In this document: positions 30,541 to 39,764 of the stretch, piece by piece
How positions within the stretch are numbered: position 1 is the stretch's first letter
Layout of the letters: every line of letters starts with the position of its first letter
Assembly (NCBI GenBank): GCA_016707445.1
Contig: JADJHR010000008.1
Coordinates: forward strand, 124,001-188,000
Direction of reading: 5' to 3'
From: Rubrivivax sp.
Lineage (GTDB): Bacteria; Pseudomonadota; Gammaproteobacteria; Burkholderiales; Burkholderiaceae_C
Length of the DNA stretch: 64,000 bases
Notes under the pieces: model-generated
Told to the model about the DNA's origin: nothing
What the model saw: only the letters and a program-made list of their open reading frames with translations
Database searches by the model: none
Program-made: the position numbers and the translations under genes

Positions 30541-31419
30541 TCAGACCTTGGCCACTTCGAGCTTCATCCAGGCGTCGATGCCAGCGCCCGCAGCCACGCT
30601 GCGCAGACCATGGGCCAGCGGATCGGCCATGTGAATGGCGTTGCTGACATGGCTGACCGGTTCGACGCAGAAATAGTCGCGTGTGGCCGGCGTGAACACC
30701 ACCAGGTAGGGCAGCGACGAGCTCAGCCTGAGCGACAGCTTCTCGTCGCGGATGCGCGCAGCGCCTCGCCAGCCTTCAAAACAATGGTCGAAGGCCAGGT
30801 GCGCGACATCGGCGTCGATGCCCGGCTGCGGCACCCGTCGTGTCGGCAGCCCGGTGGGGTCGGACTCCCAGCGGTCGGTCAGCTCCACGTGCAGGCGGCT
30901 GCGCTGGCGCTTGGGGAAGTAGGGGTGCCAGCCCAGGCCCACCGGTTGCGGGTGGTCGGCGAGGTTGTCGAACGCAAAATGCACCGTCAGCGCGCCTGGC
31001 TCGAGCACGAAACGCTGGCGCACCTCGAAGGCGAAGGGCCAATGCTCGTCGGGTGCATGCGCATAGGCGATCTCGGCTTCGCTGGCACTGCTGGTCAGAA
31101 CCTGCCAGGGCCGCTGCCAGGCCACCCCATGCACCGAGTGCGGACTGCCGTCGAAGTTAGACGCCGTGCCATGGTCCTTGCCCAGCCAGCGAAAACGCCG
31201 GTAGCCCAGGCGGTTTGAATACGGCACCAGCGGATAACAGCCCGAGGGCCGCGACGCCGTCAACTCGAGCGGCTCGACACTGCGCAGCACCGCCACCCCG
31301 TCGCGCCACAAACCGGCGATGCAACCACCGAGGTCAGGCCGCAGGGCCAGGCGCATGTCGCCGGCACGAAGTTCGAGGGGGTGTGTGCTGGGCATGCTGG
31401 GCGTGCTGGGCGTGTTCAT
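30541..31419 (-). CDS. aldose 1-epimerase family protein
   Basis: 292 residues from the ATG at 31419; the frame is open 16 codons further up but without family similarity. Mutarotase features include YPLVPYSNRLGYRRF, HSVHGVAWQRPW, the catalytic His region GLGWHPYFP, and the Glu region near residue 265 (FCVEPVSHVSNAIHM). It interconverts anomers of aldoses. A short in-frame triplication in the DNA encodes the NTPSTPSMPSTHP start. It is paired with a downstream sugar lactonase. Confidence 0.87.
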   Translation of the reverse strand: MNTPSTPSMPSTHPLELRAGDMRLALRPDLGGCIAGLWRDGVAVLRSVEPLELTASRPSGCYPLVPYSNRLGYRRFRWLGKDHGTASNFDGSPHSVHGVAWQRPWQVLTSSASEAEIAYAHAPDEHWPFAFEVRQRFVLEPGALTVHFAFDNLADHPQPVGLGWHPYFPKRQRSRLHVELTDRWESDPTGLPTRRVPQPGIDADVAHLAFDHCFEGWRGAARIRDEKLSLRLSSSLPYLVVFTPATRDYFCVEPVSHVSNAIHMADPLAHGLRSVAAGAGIDAWMKLEVAKV

Positions 31420-31498
31420 TGGCGCCGATGATGCCCGATCGCAGACACCGGCCCGGCGGCGCCACATCGGGACTTGCCCACCCGGGCTGCCCGGTGTG

Positions 31499-32008
31499 CT
31501 ACCAGCGCGTGCCGTGATCGTCGAGCGCCACCTTCAGGTAATGCGCACCGGGCACCGGGTTGAAGTAGTAGGGCGGGATCTCCTCGAAGCCCAGCGAGGT
31601 GTAGAGGCCGCGCGCGGCCTCCATGTCGTCCAGCGTGTCGAGCAGCAGGGTCGAGTAGCCGCATTCCATGGCACGGTCGATCAGCGCCTGCGCCAGCGTG
31701 CGACCGAGCCCGAAGCGGCGGAAGGCTCGGCGCACGTACAGGCGCTTCATCTCGCAGGCGTTGGGGTAGTCGACATCGGGCAGCGCGCGCAGTGCGCCAC
31801 AGGCGGCCAGCTGCCCGTCGACCAGCGCCAGCAGCAGCACGCCGCCGGGCGGCGCGTAGTCACCCGGCAGACCCGCCAGCTCGGCCTCGAAGTTCTGGAA
31901 CGCCAGATCGACCCCCACACCGTCGGCGTACTCGCGAAAGATCTCGCGCGTGGCGTCGAGCCAGGCCTCGGTGTCGGGCTCGAACACGTCGATGCGCGGC
32001 AGCGTCAT
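31499..32008 (-). CDS. GNAT family N-acetyltransferase
   Basis: 169 residues with the GNAT core: CEMKRLYVRRAFRRFGLGRTLAQALI contains the R/Q-x-x-G-x-G/A acetyl-CoA loop (residues about 88-113), followed by LDTLDDMEAARGLYTSLGFEEIPPY. The substrate is not predictable. It begins 12 bp after the stop of the cytochrome b gene on the same strand. Confidence 0.88.
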   Translation of the reverse strand: MTLPRIDVFEPDTEAWLDATREIFREYADGVGVDLAFQNFEAELAGLPGDYAPPGGVLLLALVDGQLAACGALRALPDVDYPNACEMKRLYVRRAFRRFGLGRTLAQALIDRAMECGYSTLLLDTLDDMEAARGLYTSLGFEEIPPYYFNPVPGAHYLKVALDDHGTRW

Positions 32009-32019
32009 GGCACGCGCCG

Positions 32020-32745
32020 TCAGCCGCCGAGGCGGACCACCCAGGTCACCAGCGCGGCACAGGCCAGCGCCAGCACGGCGGCCAGCAGACGCGACGTGAT
32101 GCCGTCGACGGCCGCCGGCGTATCGGCGGGAAGCTGCTTGTCACCATGGATCATCGGCCGCACCAGGTCGCGGCCCTTGCGCAGGCGGTAGAACACGATC
32201 GCCGCCACGTGCAGCAGCACCAGCGCAGTGATGATCAGCTGGCCGTAGTCCTTGTGCCAATGGGTGGCCGAGCCGGACGTTGCGCTGCTGACAAAGCGGT
32301 ACAAGGGGCCCTGGGTGGCGATCTCGTCGTCGGCCACGAGACCGGTGCTGACCTGCAGCGCCAGAAAGAACAGCAGTGCAAACACCGAGCCCGCGCCCAG
32401 CGGACTGTGGCCGACGTCCAGGTGCTCACTGGCGCGCGCCTGGCCACGCAGGTAACGCAGCAGCGTCGACGGTGCATAAATGAAACGCGCAAAACGCGAC
32501 CAGTGCCCGCCAACGAAACCCCACAGCAGCCTGAACAGCAACAGCCCCATCACCAGGTAGCCGCAGCGCATGTGCCAGGCCAGCATGTTGCCGCCGATGT
32601 GCCCGGTGATCAGCAGCGCGATCACCGCCGCCGCCAGCAGCCAGTGAAAAGTCCGCGTCGGCAGGTCCCACACACGCACGGGGCCGATCGGGGCAGACGT
32701 CGCTGCGGGCGTTAGGGGTGCAGGGCGCACGGGCTGAACCTCCAT
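32020..32745 (-). CDS. cytochrome b561-type membrane protein
   Basis: 241 residues. The WDLPTRTFHWLLAAAV start and four membrane helices with paired histidines (FHW, WHMRCGY, HWHKDYGQ, LLHVAAIVFYRLRKG) match diheme di-/tetra-helical cytochrome b of the Ni-Fe hydrogenase/b561 type. It would move electrons between the quinone pool and a periplasmic carrier. It is divergent from the cytochrome c' gene across 238 bp, a pairing seen in other proteobacteria and suggesting they are redox partners. Confidence 0.87.
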   Translation of the reverse strand: MEVQPVRPAPLTPAATSAPIGPVRVWDLPTRTFHWLLAAAVIALLITGHIGGNMLAWHMRCGYLVMGLLLFRLLWGFVGGHWSRFARFIYAPSTLLRYLRGQARASEHLDVGHSPLGAGSVFALLFFLALQVSTGLVADDEIATQGPLYRFVSSATSGSATHWHKDYGQLIITALVLLHVAAIVFYRLRKGRDLVRPMIHGDKQLPADTPAAVDGITSRLLAAVLALACAALVTWVVRLGG

Positions 32746-32983
32746 CGGTTACGAGGGGAGCAAACCATACCGCATACCGTGATCGGGCCGCAGCCGTGCA
32801 GGCTGGCCCTGACTTCGCCGAGCCCCGAACCTGGGCATTCCCGAAGGCCGCAAGACCGCGCAGGCCGACTTCGTACACTCCACGCCGCCTGTGAGCCAGA
32901 CCGTGCGCTCAGCGGCTGCACCCGGTGTCAAGCCGTGTCGAATCCACCTCCCTCAAACGACCATCGAACATCGGAGAACCCGA

Positions 32984-33439
32984 ATGAAGCGCCTGCTCCT
33001 CACCCTGACCGCCGTCGCCGGCCTGGCCACCGCCTTGCCAGCGGCTGCGCAGTTCCAGAAGCCCGAAGACGCGGTCAAGTACCGTGAAAGCGCCATGACC
33101 GTGATGGCCAATCACTTCGGCCGCATCGGCGCGATGGTGAACGGCCGGGTACCCTATGACGCCGGCCAGGCGATGAGCAACGCCGAGATCGTGGCGGTGA
33201 TGTCCAAGCTGCCGTTCGCCGGTTTTATTGACGGTACGCCAGGCACGAAGAAGGGCAGCGCGTCGCCCAAGATCTGGAGCGACCGCGCAGGCTTCGACGG
33301 CAAGGCGAAGAAGATGCAGGACGAAGTGGCCAAGCTGGTGGTGGCCGCGCGTGCCAACAACCTCGACCCGCTGAAGGCGGCGTTCGGTGAGGTCGGCAAG
33401 GCCTGCAAGAGCTGCCACGACGACTTCCGCAATCCGTGA
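32984..33439 (+). CDS. cytochrome c' (class II c-type cytochrome)
   Basis: 151 residues from the ATG giving MKRLLLTLTAVAGLATALPAAAQ, a clear signal peptide. The mature part is a four-helix bundle protein with the haem motif CKSCH at 141-145 near the C-terminus, the class II position, and YRESAMTVMANHFGRIGAM near residues 35-53. It is periplasmic and may bind NO or carry electrons. It is divergent from a cytochrome b561 gene and followed by a strong hairpin. Confidence 0.92.
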   Translation: MKRLLLTLTAVAGLATALPAAAQFQKPEDAVKYRESAMTVMANHFGRIGAMVNGRVPYDAGQAMSNAEIVAVMSKLPFAGFIDGTPGTKKGSASPKIWSDRAGFDGKAKKMQDEVAKLVVAARANNLDPLKAAFGEVGKACKSCHDDFRNP

Positions 33440-33447
33440 TCGCCCGC

Positions 33448-33478
33448 GCGCAATCCCCGACCTGAGCGGGGATTGCGC
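33448..33478 (+). terminator. hairpin terminator after cytochrome c'
   Basis: GCGCAATCCCC (33448-33458) and GGGGATTGCGC (33468-33478) form a perfect 11-bp stem, 9 bp after the stop codon. The U-tract is missing, but stem length and position fit a terminator. Confidence 0.65.
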
Positions 33479-33635
33479 CTGGCCGCGACGGCGGCCCCTG
33501 TCACCTTGATGACAGTGCAAGCGCGCATTGCCAAGCCTGCATCCCGCTTCTATAACCCGCGGGCGGCCACTTCAGGCCGAGTGGCCAGCCTGCAAGGCCG
33601 GCCTGATCCGTCAACCCACCCCAAAGCGGCCCCGC

Positions 33636-34421
33636 ATGGCAATTGACCGCAGCGCCTTGCTGCAGATCCAGGGTGTGTCGGTGCGTTTCGGGGGCATCGT
33701 CGCGCTCGACGGGGTGAGCTTCGACGTTTCGCGCGGAGACATCTGCGCGCTGATCGGGCCCAACGGCGCCGGCAAGACCACGCTGTTCAACTGCATGAGC
33801 CGCCTGTACCCCTACCAGGCTGGCGACATCCTGTTCGAGGGCGCGTCACTGACCCACGTGCCGCAGCACCGCATTGCCGCGCTGGGCCTGGGCCGCACCT
33901 TCCAGAACCTGGCGATGTTCCGCACCCTGACCGTGCGCGACAACGTGATGGTCGGCGCGCATGTGCGTTCATCGGCCGGCTTCACCGCCAGTGCGCTGCG
34001 CCTGCCTTCGGTCGCTGCCGAAGAGCGCCGCCTGCGCGAGAAGGCGGCCGAGATCATGGACTACCTGAAGCTGACGGCGCACGCCGACCGGCCGGCCGGC
34101 GATCTGCCGTTCGCGATCCAGAAGCGGGTTGAACTCGGTCGCGCGCTGGCGGCCGAGCCCAAGCTGCTGATGCTCGACGAGCCTGCGGCCGGCCTGAACC
34201 ACGAAGAGCTGCACGAACTGACCGCACTGGTGCGCCACATCCGCAACCAGCGCGGCATCACCGTGCTGCTGGTCGAGCACCACATGAGCATGGTGATGGG
34301 CCTGTCCGATCACATCGTGGTGCTGAACTTCGGCCGCAAGATCGCCGAGGGCGCACCAGCCGTGATCCAGAGCAACCCCGACGTGATCGCAGCCTACCTG
34401 GGGGCCGAACAGCATGTCTGA
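33636..34421 (+). CDS. livG: branched-chain amino acid ABC transporter ATPase LivG
   Basis: 261 residues. Walker A is GPNGAGKT at 41-48, the LivG-specific loop GRTFQNLAMF follows, and Walker B with LLMLDEPAAGLNHEE is near residue 183. The linker peptide is diverged (LPFAIQKRVELGRAL in place of LSGGQ), as in many Burkholderiales LivG proteins. It opens the livGFHMK operon and overlaps livF by 8 bp. It powers uptake of Leu/Ile/Val or related substrates. Confidence 0.92.
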   Translation: MAIDRSALLQIQGVSVRFGGIVALDGVSFDVSRGDICALIGPNGAGKTTLFNCMSRLYPYQAGDILFEGASLTHVPQHRIAALGLGRTFQNLAMFRTLTVRDNVMVGAHVRSSAGFTASALRLPSVAAEERRLREKAAEIMDYLKLTAHADRPAGDLPFAIQKRVELGRALAAEPKLLMLDEPAAGLNHEELHELTALVRHIRNQRGITVLLVEHHMSMVMGLSDHIVVLNFGRKIAEGAPAVIQSNPDVIAAYLGAEQHV

Positions 34422-35130
34422 GGTGTTGCTCGAGGTGGAAGGGCTCAACGCCTTCTATGGCGCCACCCAGGTGCTGCACGGGGTGAGCTTCAAGCTCGAC
34501 AGGGGCAACATCACCGCCATCCTCGGCGCCAACGGTGCCGGCAAGACCACCACCTTGCGCGCGCTGTGCCAGACGGTGCGCACCACGGGCAACGTGCGCT
34601 TCGAAGGCCAGCAACTGGTCGGCCGCGCCACCGAGCAGGTGGTGCGCCTGGGCGTGGCGCATGTGCCCGACGGCCGCGGCACCTTCACCGCGCTGTCGGT
34701 CGAAGAGAACCTGCGCCTGGGTGCCTATGTGCGCCGCGACAAGGCGGCACTGGCCGAGGACCTCGATCGCACCTACGCACGATTCCCGCGCCTGGCCGAG
34801 CGCCGTCGCCAGCAGGCCGGCACCCTGTCGGGCGGCGAGCAGCAGATGCTGGCCATCAGCCGCGCGCTGATGCTGCGGCCCAAGCTGCTGCTGCTGGACG
34901 AACCCTCGTTCGGGTTGGCGCCGATGATCGTCACCGAGATCTTCCGCATCCTGCGCAGCATCAACACCAACGACCACGTCAGCATGCTGCTGGTCGAACA
35001 GAACGCGCACCTGGCGCTCGACCTCGCGCATGACGCCTACCTGCTCGAGACCGGGCACGTGGCGATGTCGGGCACCAGCGAAGCGCTCAAGGCCGACGCG
35101 GCCGTGCGCAAGGCCTACCTGGGAATCTGA
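34414..35130 (+). CDS. livF: branched-chain amino acid ABC transporter ATPase LivF
   Basis: 238 residues. Walker A GANGAGKT is at 38-45, the signature is LSGGEQQMLAISRAL and Walker B is LLLLDEPSFGLAP. It forms the ATPase pair with LivG. It overlaps livG by 8 bp and sits 5 bp before livH. Confidence 0.92.
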   Translation: MSEVLLEVEGLNAFYGATQVLHGVSFKLDRGNITAILGANGAGKTTTLRALCQTVRTTGNVRFEGQQLVGRATEQVVRLGVAHVPDGRGTFTALSVEENLRLGAYVRRDKAALAEDLDRTYARFPRLAERRRQQAGTLSGGEQQMLAISRALMLRPKLLLLDEPSFGLAPMIVTEIFRILRSINTNDHVSMLLVEQNAHLALDLAHDAYLLETGHVAMSGTSEALKADAAVRKAYLGI

Positions 35131-35135
35131 ATCCA

Positions 35136-36008
35136 ATGGACGCCTTGCTGCACCAGATTGTCTCGGGCCTCGCCACCGGCTGCATCTACGGCTCGATCGG
35201 GCTCGCCCTGGTGATGATCTACCAGGCCACGCATCACATCAATTTCGCCCAGGGCGAAATCGCCACCTTCAGCACCTTCATCGCCTGGGCGCTGCTGCAG
35301 CAGGGCTTTGGCTACTGGTCGGCGTTCTTGCTCACGGTAGGCGTGTCTTTCGTCGGTGGCGTGGCGATCCAGCGCCTGATCGTGCGCCCGGTGGAAAAGG
35401 CGCCCGTGCTGACCAATGTGATCGTCTTCATCGGGCTGGTGGTGATCTTCAATTCGCTGTCGGGCTGGATCTTCGACTACACGATCAAGTCCTTCCCCAG
35501 CCCGTTTGCGCAGCAGGGCCCCTTGAGTTCGCGCTATTTCTCGGCCCACGAGCTGGGCTCGTTCCTGGTCATGCTGTGCGTGCTGCTGGCGCTGTACGCC
35601 TTCTTCCGCTTCACGCCGGTGGGGCTGGCCATGCGCGCCGCGGCGCAGAACCCCGATTCGGCCCGCCTGGTGGGCATCCGCGTGTCGTGGATGCTGGCCA
35701 TGGGCTGGGGCCTGGCGTCGGCGATCGGCGCCGTGGCCGGCATGATGGTCGCGCCCACGGTCTTTCTCGATCCGAACATGATGGCCGGCATCCTGATCTA
35801 CGGCTTTGCCGCGGCGCTGCTGGGCGGCATCGACAACCCGGCGGGTGCCGTGATCGGTGGCCTGATCGTCGGCGTGCTCGAGAACCTGCTGGGCGCCTAT
35901 GTGATCGGCACCGAGCTCAAGCTCACCGTGGCCCTAGTGCTGATCGTCGGCACCCTCACGCTCAAGCCCAACGGCCTGTTCGGCAAACAGGTGGTGACCC
36001 GCGTATGA
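35136..36008 (+). CDS. livH: branched-chain amino acid ABC transporter permease LivH
   Basis: 290 residues, eight or so membrane helices, with GLATGCIYGSIGLALVMIYQ, HINFAQGEIATFSTF and the C-terminal GLIVGVLENLLGAYV block typical of LivH. It forms the membrane channel with LivM, whose start overlaps its stop by 4 bp. Confidence 0.92.
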   Translation: MDALLHQIVSGLATGCIYGSIGLALVMIYQATHHINFAQGEIATFSTFIAWALLQQGFGYWSAFLLTVGVSFVGGVAIQRLIVRPVEKAPVLTNVIVFIGLVVIFNSLSGWIFDYTIKSFPSPFAQQGPLSSRYFSAHELGSFLVMLCVLLALYAFFRFTPVGLAMRAAAQNPDSARLVGIRVSWMLAMGWGLASAIGAVAGMMVAPTVFLDPNMMAGILIYGFAAALLGGIDNPAGAVIGGLIVGVLENLLGAYVIGTELKLTVALVLIVGTLTLKPNGLFGKQVVTRV

Positions 36009-36997
36009 ACCCGATCGATCGCCGGTGGAAGCTGTTGCTCGGCGCGCTGCTGCTGGTGGCGCTGGTGCTGCTGCCCTTCCTGGTCAAGAACTACCGCGTG
36101 TTCCAGTTCAACCTGGTGCTGGTGTATGCCATCGCCGTGCTGGGGCTGAACATCCTGACCGGCTTCAACGGCCAGATCTCGCTCGGGCATGGCGCCTTTT
36201 TCGCGTTCGGCGGCTATGCCGCGGCGGTGTTGATGGAACACGCCGGCGCCCCCTACTGGGCCACCTTGCCTGCGGCGGCGCTGCTGTGCTTCGTGCTCGG
36301 CTTCCTGATGGGATTCCCGGCACTGCGCCTGGGCGGGCATTACCTGGCGCTGGCCACCTACGCGCTGGCGCTGGCGGTGCCGCAGCTGCTGAAGTACAAG
36401 GCGATCGAACACTACACCGGCGGCGTGCAGGGCATCGTGCTCGTCAAGCCCGAACCGCCGTTCACCTTCCGGTTGTTCGACCAGCCCTTCAACGCCGACC
36501 GCTGGCTGTACATGTTCACGCTGGCGGTCACGGTGCTGATGTTCCTGCTGGCGCACAACCTGCTGCGCGGACGCATCGGGCGTGCCCTGATCGCCGTGCG
36601 CGACCACCCGATCGCGGCCGCCACGATGGGCATCAACCTGCCGATGGTGAAGTCGATCACCTTCGGTGTCTCGGCTGCGTTCACCGGTGTGGCTGGCGCA
36701 TTGGGCGCCGTCGTCGTGGCTTTCGTCTCGCCCGACAGCTTTCCGGTGCTGCTGTCGATCACGATCCTGGTCGGCGTGGTCATCGGCGGCCTGGCGTCGA
36801 TCCCCGGTGCCTTCTTCGGCGCGGTCTTCATCCAATTCGTGCCCAACATCGCCGACCAGATCTCCAAGGCAGCGCCCTGGGCGATCTACGGCGTGTTCCT
36901 GATCGGCTTCATGTACCTCTTGCCGACCGGCGTGATGGGCATGCTGCGCCGAAGCTGGATGCGCTGGCGCCCCGGCGCCTCACGCGTGTCATCCTGA
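36005..36997 (+). CDS. livM: branched-chain amino acid ABC transporter permease LivM
   Basis: 330 residues with about ten membrane helices and the LivM blocks YAIAVLGLNILTGFNGQISLGHGAFF (within residues 41-66), GGHYLALATYALALAVPQLL and GRALIAVRDHPIAAATMGIN. The ATG overlaps the livH stop (ATGA). It partners LivH in the permease. Confidence 0.92.
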   Translation: MNPIDRRWKLLLGALLLVALVLLPFLVKNYRVFQFNLVLVYAIAVLGLNILTGFNGQISLGHGAFFAFGGYAAAVLMEHAGAPYWATLPAAALLCFVLGFLMGFPALRLGGHYLALATYALALAVPQLLKYKAIEHYTGGVQGIVLVKPEPPFTFRLFDQPFNADRWLYMFTLAVTVLMFLLAHNLLRGRIGRALIAVRDHPIAAATMGINLPMVKSITFGVSAAFTGVAGALGAVVVAFVSPDSFPVLLSITILVGVVIGGLASIPGAFFGAVFIQFVPNIADQISKAAPWAIYGVFLIGFMYLLPTGVMGMLRRSWMRWRPGASRVSS

Positions 36998-37050
36998 ACG
37001 CCCTGGGCGGCGTTCCAACCTTTCCACCCCCCCCTGAGGAGACAGCCGAC

Positions 37051-38256
37051 ATGAACCGTAAGCACTTCACCTTTGCGATGGCCGCAATCGCGCTGGCCGC
37101 CCTCGGCAGCAGCGCGTGGGCGCAGAAGCAGTACAGCCCGGGCGCGAGCGACAAGGAGATCAAGATCGGTCAGATCGGCCCCTACTCGGGCCCGGCCTCG
37201 GCCTACGGCACGATCGGCAAGACCATCGGCGCGTATTTCGACAAGGTCAACGCCGAGGGCGGCATCAACGGTCGCAAGATCGCCTACTTCCCGTTGGACG
37301 ATGGCTACAACCCGGCCAAGGCCGTGGAAATGGCGCGCAAGCTGGTCGAAGAAGACGAAGTCCTGCTGATCTTCAACCCGCTGGGCACGCCATCGAACTC
37401 GGCGATCCAGAAGTACATGAACAGCAAGAAGGTGCCGCAGCTGTTCGTGGCCACCGGCGCCACCAAGTGGGGCGACCCGAAGAACTTTCCGTGGACCATG
37501 GGCTGGCAGCCGCCGTACGCGGCCGAAGGGAAGATCTACGCGCAGCACCTGCTCGAGACCAATCCCAACGCGAAGATCGGCATCCTTTATCAGAACGACG
37601 ACTTCGGGAAAGACTATCTGAAGGGCATCGAGGAGGGCCTGGGCGACAAGGCCAAGACCATGATCGTGAGCAAGGTCACCTACGAGGTCACCGATCCGAC
37701 GGTCGACAGCCAGATGCTGACGCTCAAGGCCTCGGGCGCCGACGCCTTCTTCAACATCACCACGCCCAAGTTCGCTGCGCAAGCGATCAAGAAGGCGGCC
37801 GAGATCGGCTGGAAGCCTCAGCACTACCTGACCAACGTGTCGATCTCGGTCAGCTCGGTGATGAAGCCGGCCGGTCCCGAAAATGGCATCGGCATCGTCA
37901 CGGCCCAGTACGGCAAGGACCCGACCGATCCGACCTGGGCCAACGACCCGGGCCTGAAGGACTGGACCGAGTTCATGAAGAAGTACTACCCGGCCGGCAA
38001 CCTGGCCGACGCCAACAGCGTCTATGGCTACGGCGTTGCGCAGACGCTGGTGCAGGTGCTCAAGCAATGCGGCGACAACCTCACGCGCGAGAACGTGATG
38101 AAACAGGCGGCCAGCCTGGACATGACGCTGCCGATGTCGCTGCCGGGCGTGAACATCAAGACTTCAGCGGACGACTTCTTCCCGATCGAGCGCGAGAAGC
38201 TGGCGCGTTTCGACGGCAAGACCTGGGTCCTGTTCGGCAAGGTCTACGGCCGCTGA
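37051..38256 (+). CDS. livK: branched-chain amino acid ABC transporter substrate-binding protein
   Basis: 401 residues with a signal peptide ending AWAQ, then the periplasmic type I binding fold (IKIGQIGPYSGPASAYGTIG, NAEGGINGRKI, QLFVATGATKWGDP). It follows a GAGGAG ribosome site. Sequence style is that of the larger ABC-type branched-chain/aromatic-compound binding proteins (about 400 residues), so the ligand could be an amide or aromatic acid instead of leucine. It closes the operon. Confidence 0.9.
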   Translation: MNRKHFTFAMAAIALAALGSSAWAQKQYSPGASDKEIKIGQIGPYSGPASAYGTIGKTIGAYFDKVNAEGGINGRKIAYFPLDDGYNPAKAVEMARKLVEEDEVLLIFNPLGTPSNSAIQKYMNSKKVPQLFVATGATKWGDPKNFPWTMGWQPPYAAEGKIYAQHLLETNPNAKIGILYQNDDFGKDYLKGIEEGLGDKAKTMIVSKVTYEVTDPTVDSQMLTLKASGADAFFNITTPKFAAQAIKKAAEIGWKPQHYLTNVSISVSSVMKPAGPENGIGIVTAQYGKDPTDPTWANDPGLKDWTEFMKKYYPAGNLADANSVYGYGVAQTLVQVLKQCGDNLTRENVMKQAASLDMTLPMSLPGVNIKTSADDFFPIEREKLARFDGKTWVLFGKVYGR

Positions 38257-38295
38257 GGGCGCGCGATCTTCCTGCTGCGCGGGCCGATCTCAGGC

Positions 38296-38335
38296 CTGCG
38301 CTGCTCGCCGTACGGGTGTACGGCTGCGCTGCTCG
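38296..38335. repeat. hairpin flanked by direct repeats between livK and the AlaX gene
   Basis: CTGCGCTGCTCG occurs at 38296-38307 and again at 38324-38335. Between the copies CCGTAC and GTACGG form a perfect 6-bp stem with loop GGGT (38308-38323). It lies between two convergent genes and could be a bidirectional terminator or a dispersed intergenic repeat. Confidence 0.6.
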
Positions 38336-38394
38336 ACCTGAACTCGACCCGCTCGCGACGGAATCTCACGCACCCTCAGTCGCTGCGGACCAGT

Positions 38395-39117
38395 TCAGGA
38401 CGGGTTGAGCGGCGCAAAGCCGAGCACGACGCGGCGGGTCATCGCGCTCTTCTTTTCGATCTTGGTGACGATCACGCCGCCGACGTCGGCGGTGTTCGCC
38501 ACATGCGTGCCGCCGCAGGGCTGCAGGTCAACCCCTTCGATCTCGAGCACGCGCACACGGCCCAGGCCGCGCGGCGGTTGTACGCTCATGCTGCGCACCA
38601 GTTGCGGGTTGACATCAAGTTCGGCTTCACTGATCCAGCGGTGGCGCACCGGGTGGGCGGCGGCGACGAAGCGCGCAATCCCCTGGGTCAAGGTCTCCTT
38701 GTCCAGCGGTTCGTTCATGTGGAAATCCAGCCGCGCATAGCCGGCCGTGATGCTGCAGCCGTCCACCGGGTGCGGCACCAGCGCGCACAGCAGGTGCGTC
38801 GCGGTGTGAAAGCGCATGTGCGCCAGCCTTCGCGCCGTGTCGATGCGCGCCGTGACACGATCACCCACCCGCAAGGACGGTGCATCGGCGGCCGGCACAT
38901 GCGCGATATCGCCGGCGCGGTCCTTGTGCTTGCGCGCATCGACGATGCTCACGCGGTGGCCATCGGCGCTCACCAGCTCGCCGGCGTCACCCGCCTGGCC
39001 GCCACCCTGCGGGTAGAACACCGTGCGGTCGAGCACGATGCCGGCCTCGTCGACGGCCAGCACGGTGGCCTCGCAGGTCTGCAGGGTGGCGTCTTCGCGA
39101 AACAGTTCGTCGGTCAT
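38395..39117 (-). CDS. alanyl-tRNA editing protein AlaX (trans-editing)
   Basis: 240 residues from the ATG at 39117, which overlaps the previous stop. The AlaX/ThrRS editing site is complete: HTATHLL near residues 102-108 and CGGTHVANT near 198-206, which supply the zinc ligands. An N-terminal FYPQGGGQAGD segment matches longer AlaX proteins. The enzyme hydrolyses Ser-tRNA(Ala) or Gly-tRNA(Ala). It ends a chain of overlapping minus-strand genes whose other members act on small amino-acid-like compounds. Confidence 0.9.
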   Translation of the reverse strand: MTDELFREDATLQTCEATVLAVDEAGIVLDRTVFYPQGGGQAGDAGELVSADGHRVSIVDARKHKDRAGDIAHVPAADAPSLRVGDRVTARIDTARRLAHMRFHTATHLLCALVPHPVDGCSITAGYARLDFHMNEPLDKETLTQGIARFVAAAHPVRHRWISEAELDVNPQLVRSMSVQPPRGLGRVRVLEIEGVDLQPCGGTHVANTADVGGVIVTKIEKKSAMTRRVVLGFAPLNPS

Positions 39118-39764
39118 GTCGATTGCAGCGTCACGTCGCCAAGCGGCGTGCTGAACACCGCCGTCAGCACCGGGCCTTCGCCCGACGATAGCGCGACGGC
39201 GCGCAGGCGCAGCACGTCGCGCGCACGATCGGGCAGGCCGCGCAGCGCCAACGACTTCAGCACGACACCCGAGTCGGGCATGGCCTCGGCAGGGTGCCGG
39301 CCTTCCCACTGGATCAGCGTGGGCAGGGCCCCGCCGCAGCTCAGCAGGCCATCGTCGCGCAGCAGGATCTGCCATGACAGCGGACCCTGCGGCGTGTCGC
39401 GTCCGGCCTTCACCGGGTCGCCAGGGTTCTGGCCCACGGTGATCAAGCCCCAGCGGTGCATGTCCAGCATCGGGCTGCGGCCCACCCAGTGGATCAGCCG
39501 CGGGCCGGCCGACAGGTCCAGCTCGTCCATGCCGAACCAGCGCCGCCGGGTCGGAGGCGGCGCCTGCGGGTCGATGGCGATGATTTCGAGATAGGCCAGC
39601 GGGTAGGCGTCGCTGGCGATCTTCAGCAGCCGGTTGTGCGTGCCCATCAGCGGGTGCTGGCCGCCGGGACCGGGGCTCACGCCCAGCGTGGCTTCGCACC
39701 AGGCCACGCCGGCATCGAGCGACGCGGCAGCCACCACCAGGTGGTCGACGGCGACGAAGGTCAC
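39114..39764 (-). CDS. VOC superfamily (glyoxalase-like) protein
   Basis: 216 residues. The start FVAVDHLVVAAASLDAGVAWCEATLGVSPGPGGQHPLMGTHN (first 43 residues) is the glyoxalase_3-type VOC module, with TRRRWFGMDE and LSLALRG-like second-half elements. Such proteins are metal-dependent dioxygenases, epimerases or lyases; the activity here is unknown. It overlaps both the AlaX start and the PhzF stop by 4 bp. Confidence 0.82.
   Translation of the reverse strand: MTFVAVDHLVVAAASLDAGVAWCEATLGVSPGPGGQHPLMGTHNRLLKIASDAYPLAYLEIIAIDPQAPPPTRRRWFGMDELDLSAGPRLIHWVGRSPMLDMHRWGLITVGQNPGDPVKAGRDTPQGPLSWQILLRDDGLLSCGGALPTLIQWEGRHPAEAMPDSGVVLKSLALRGLPDRARDVLRLRAVALSSGEGPVLTAVFSTPLGDVTLQST

Noticed and set aside
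33636..38256. livGFHMK as an unusual transporter
   Set aside because: Having the ATPases first is a common variant in Burkholderiales, and all subunits are intact.
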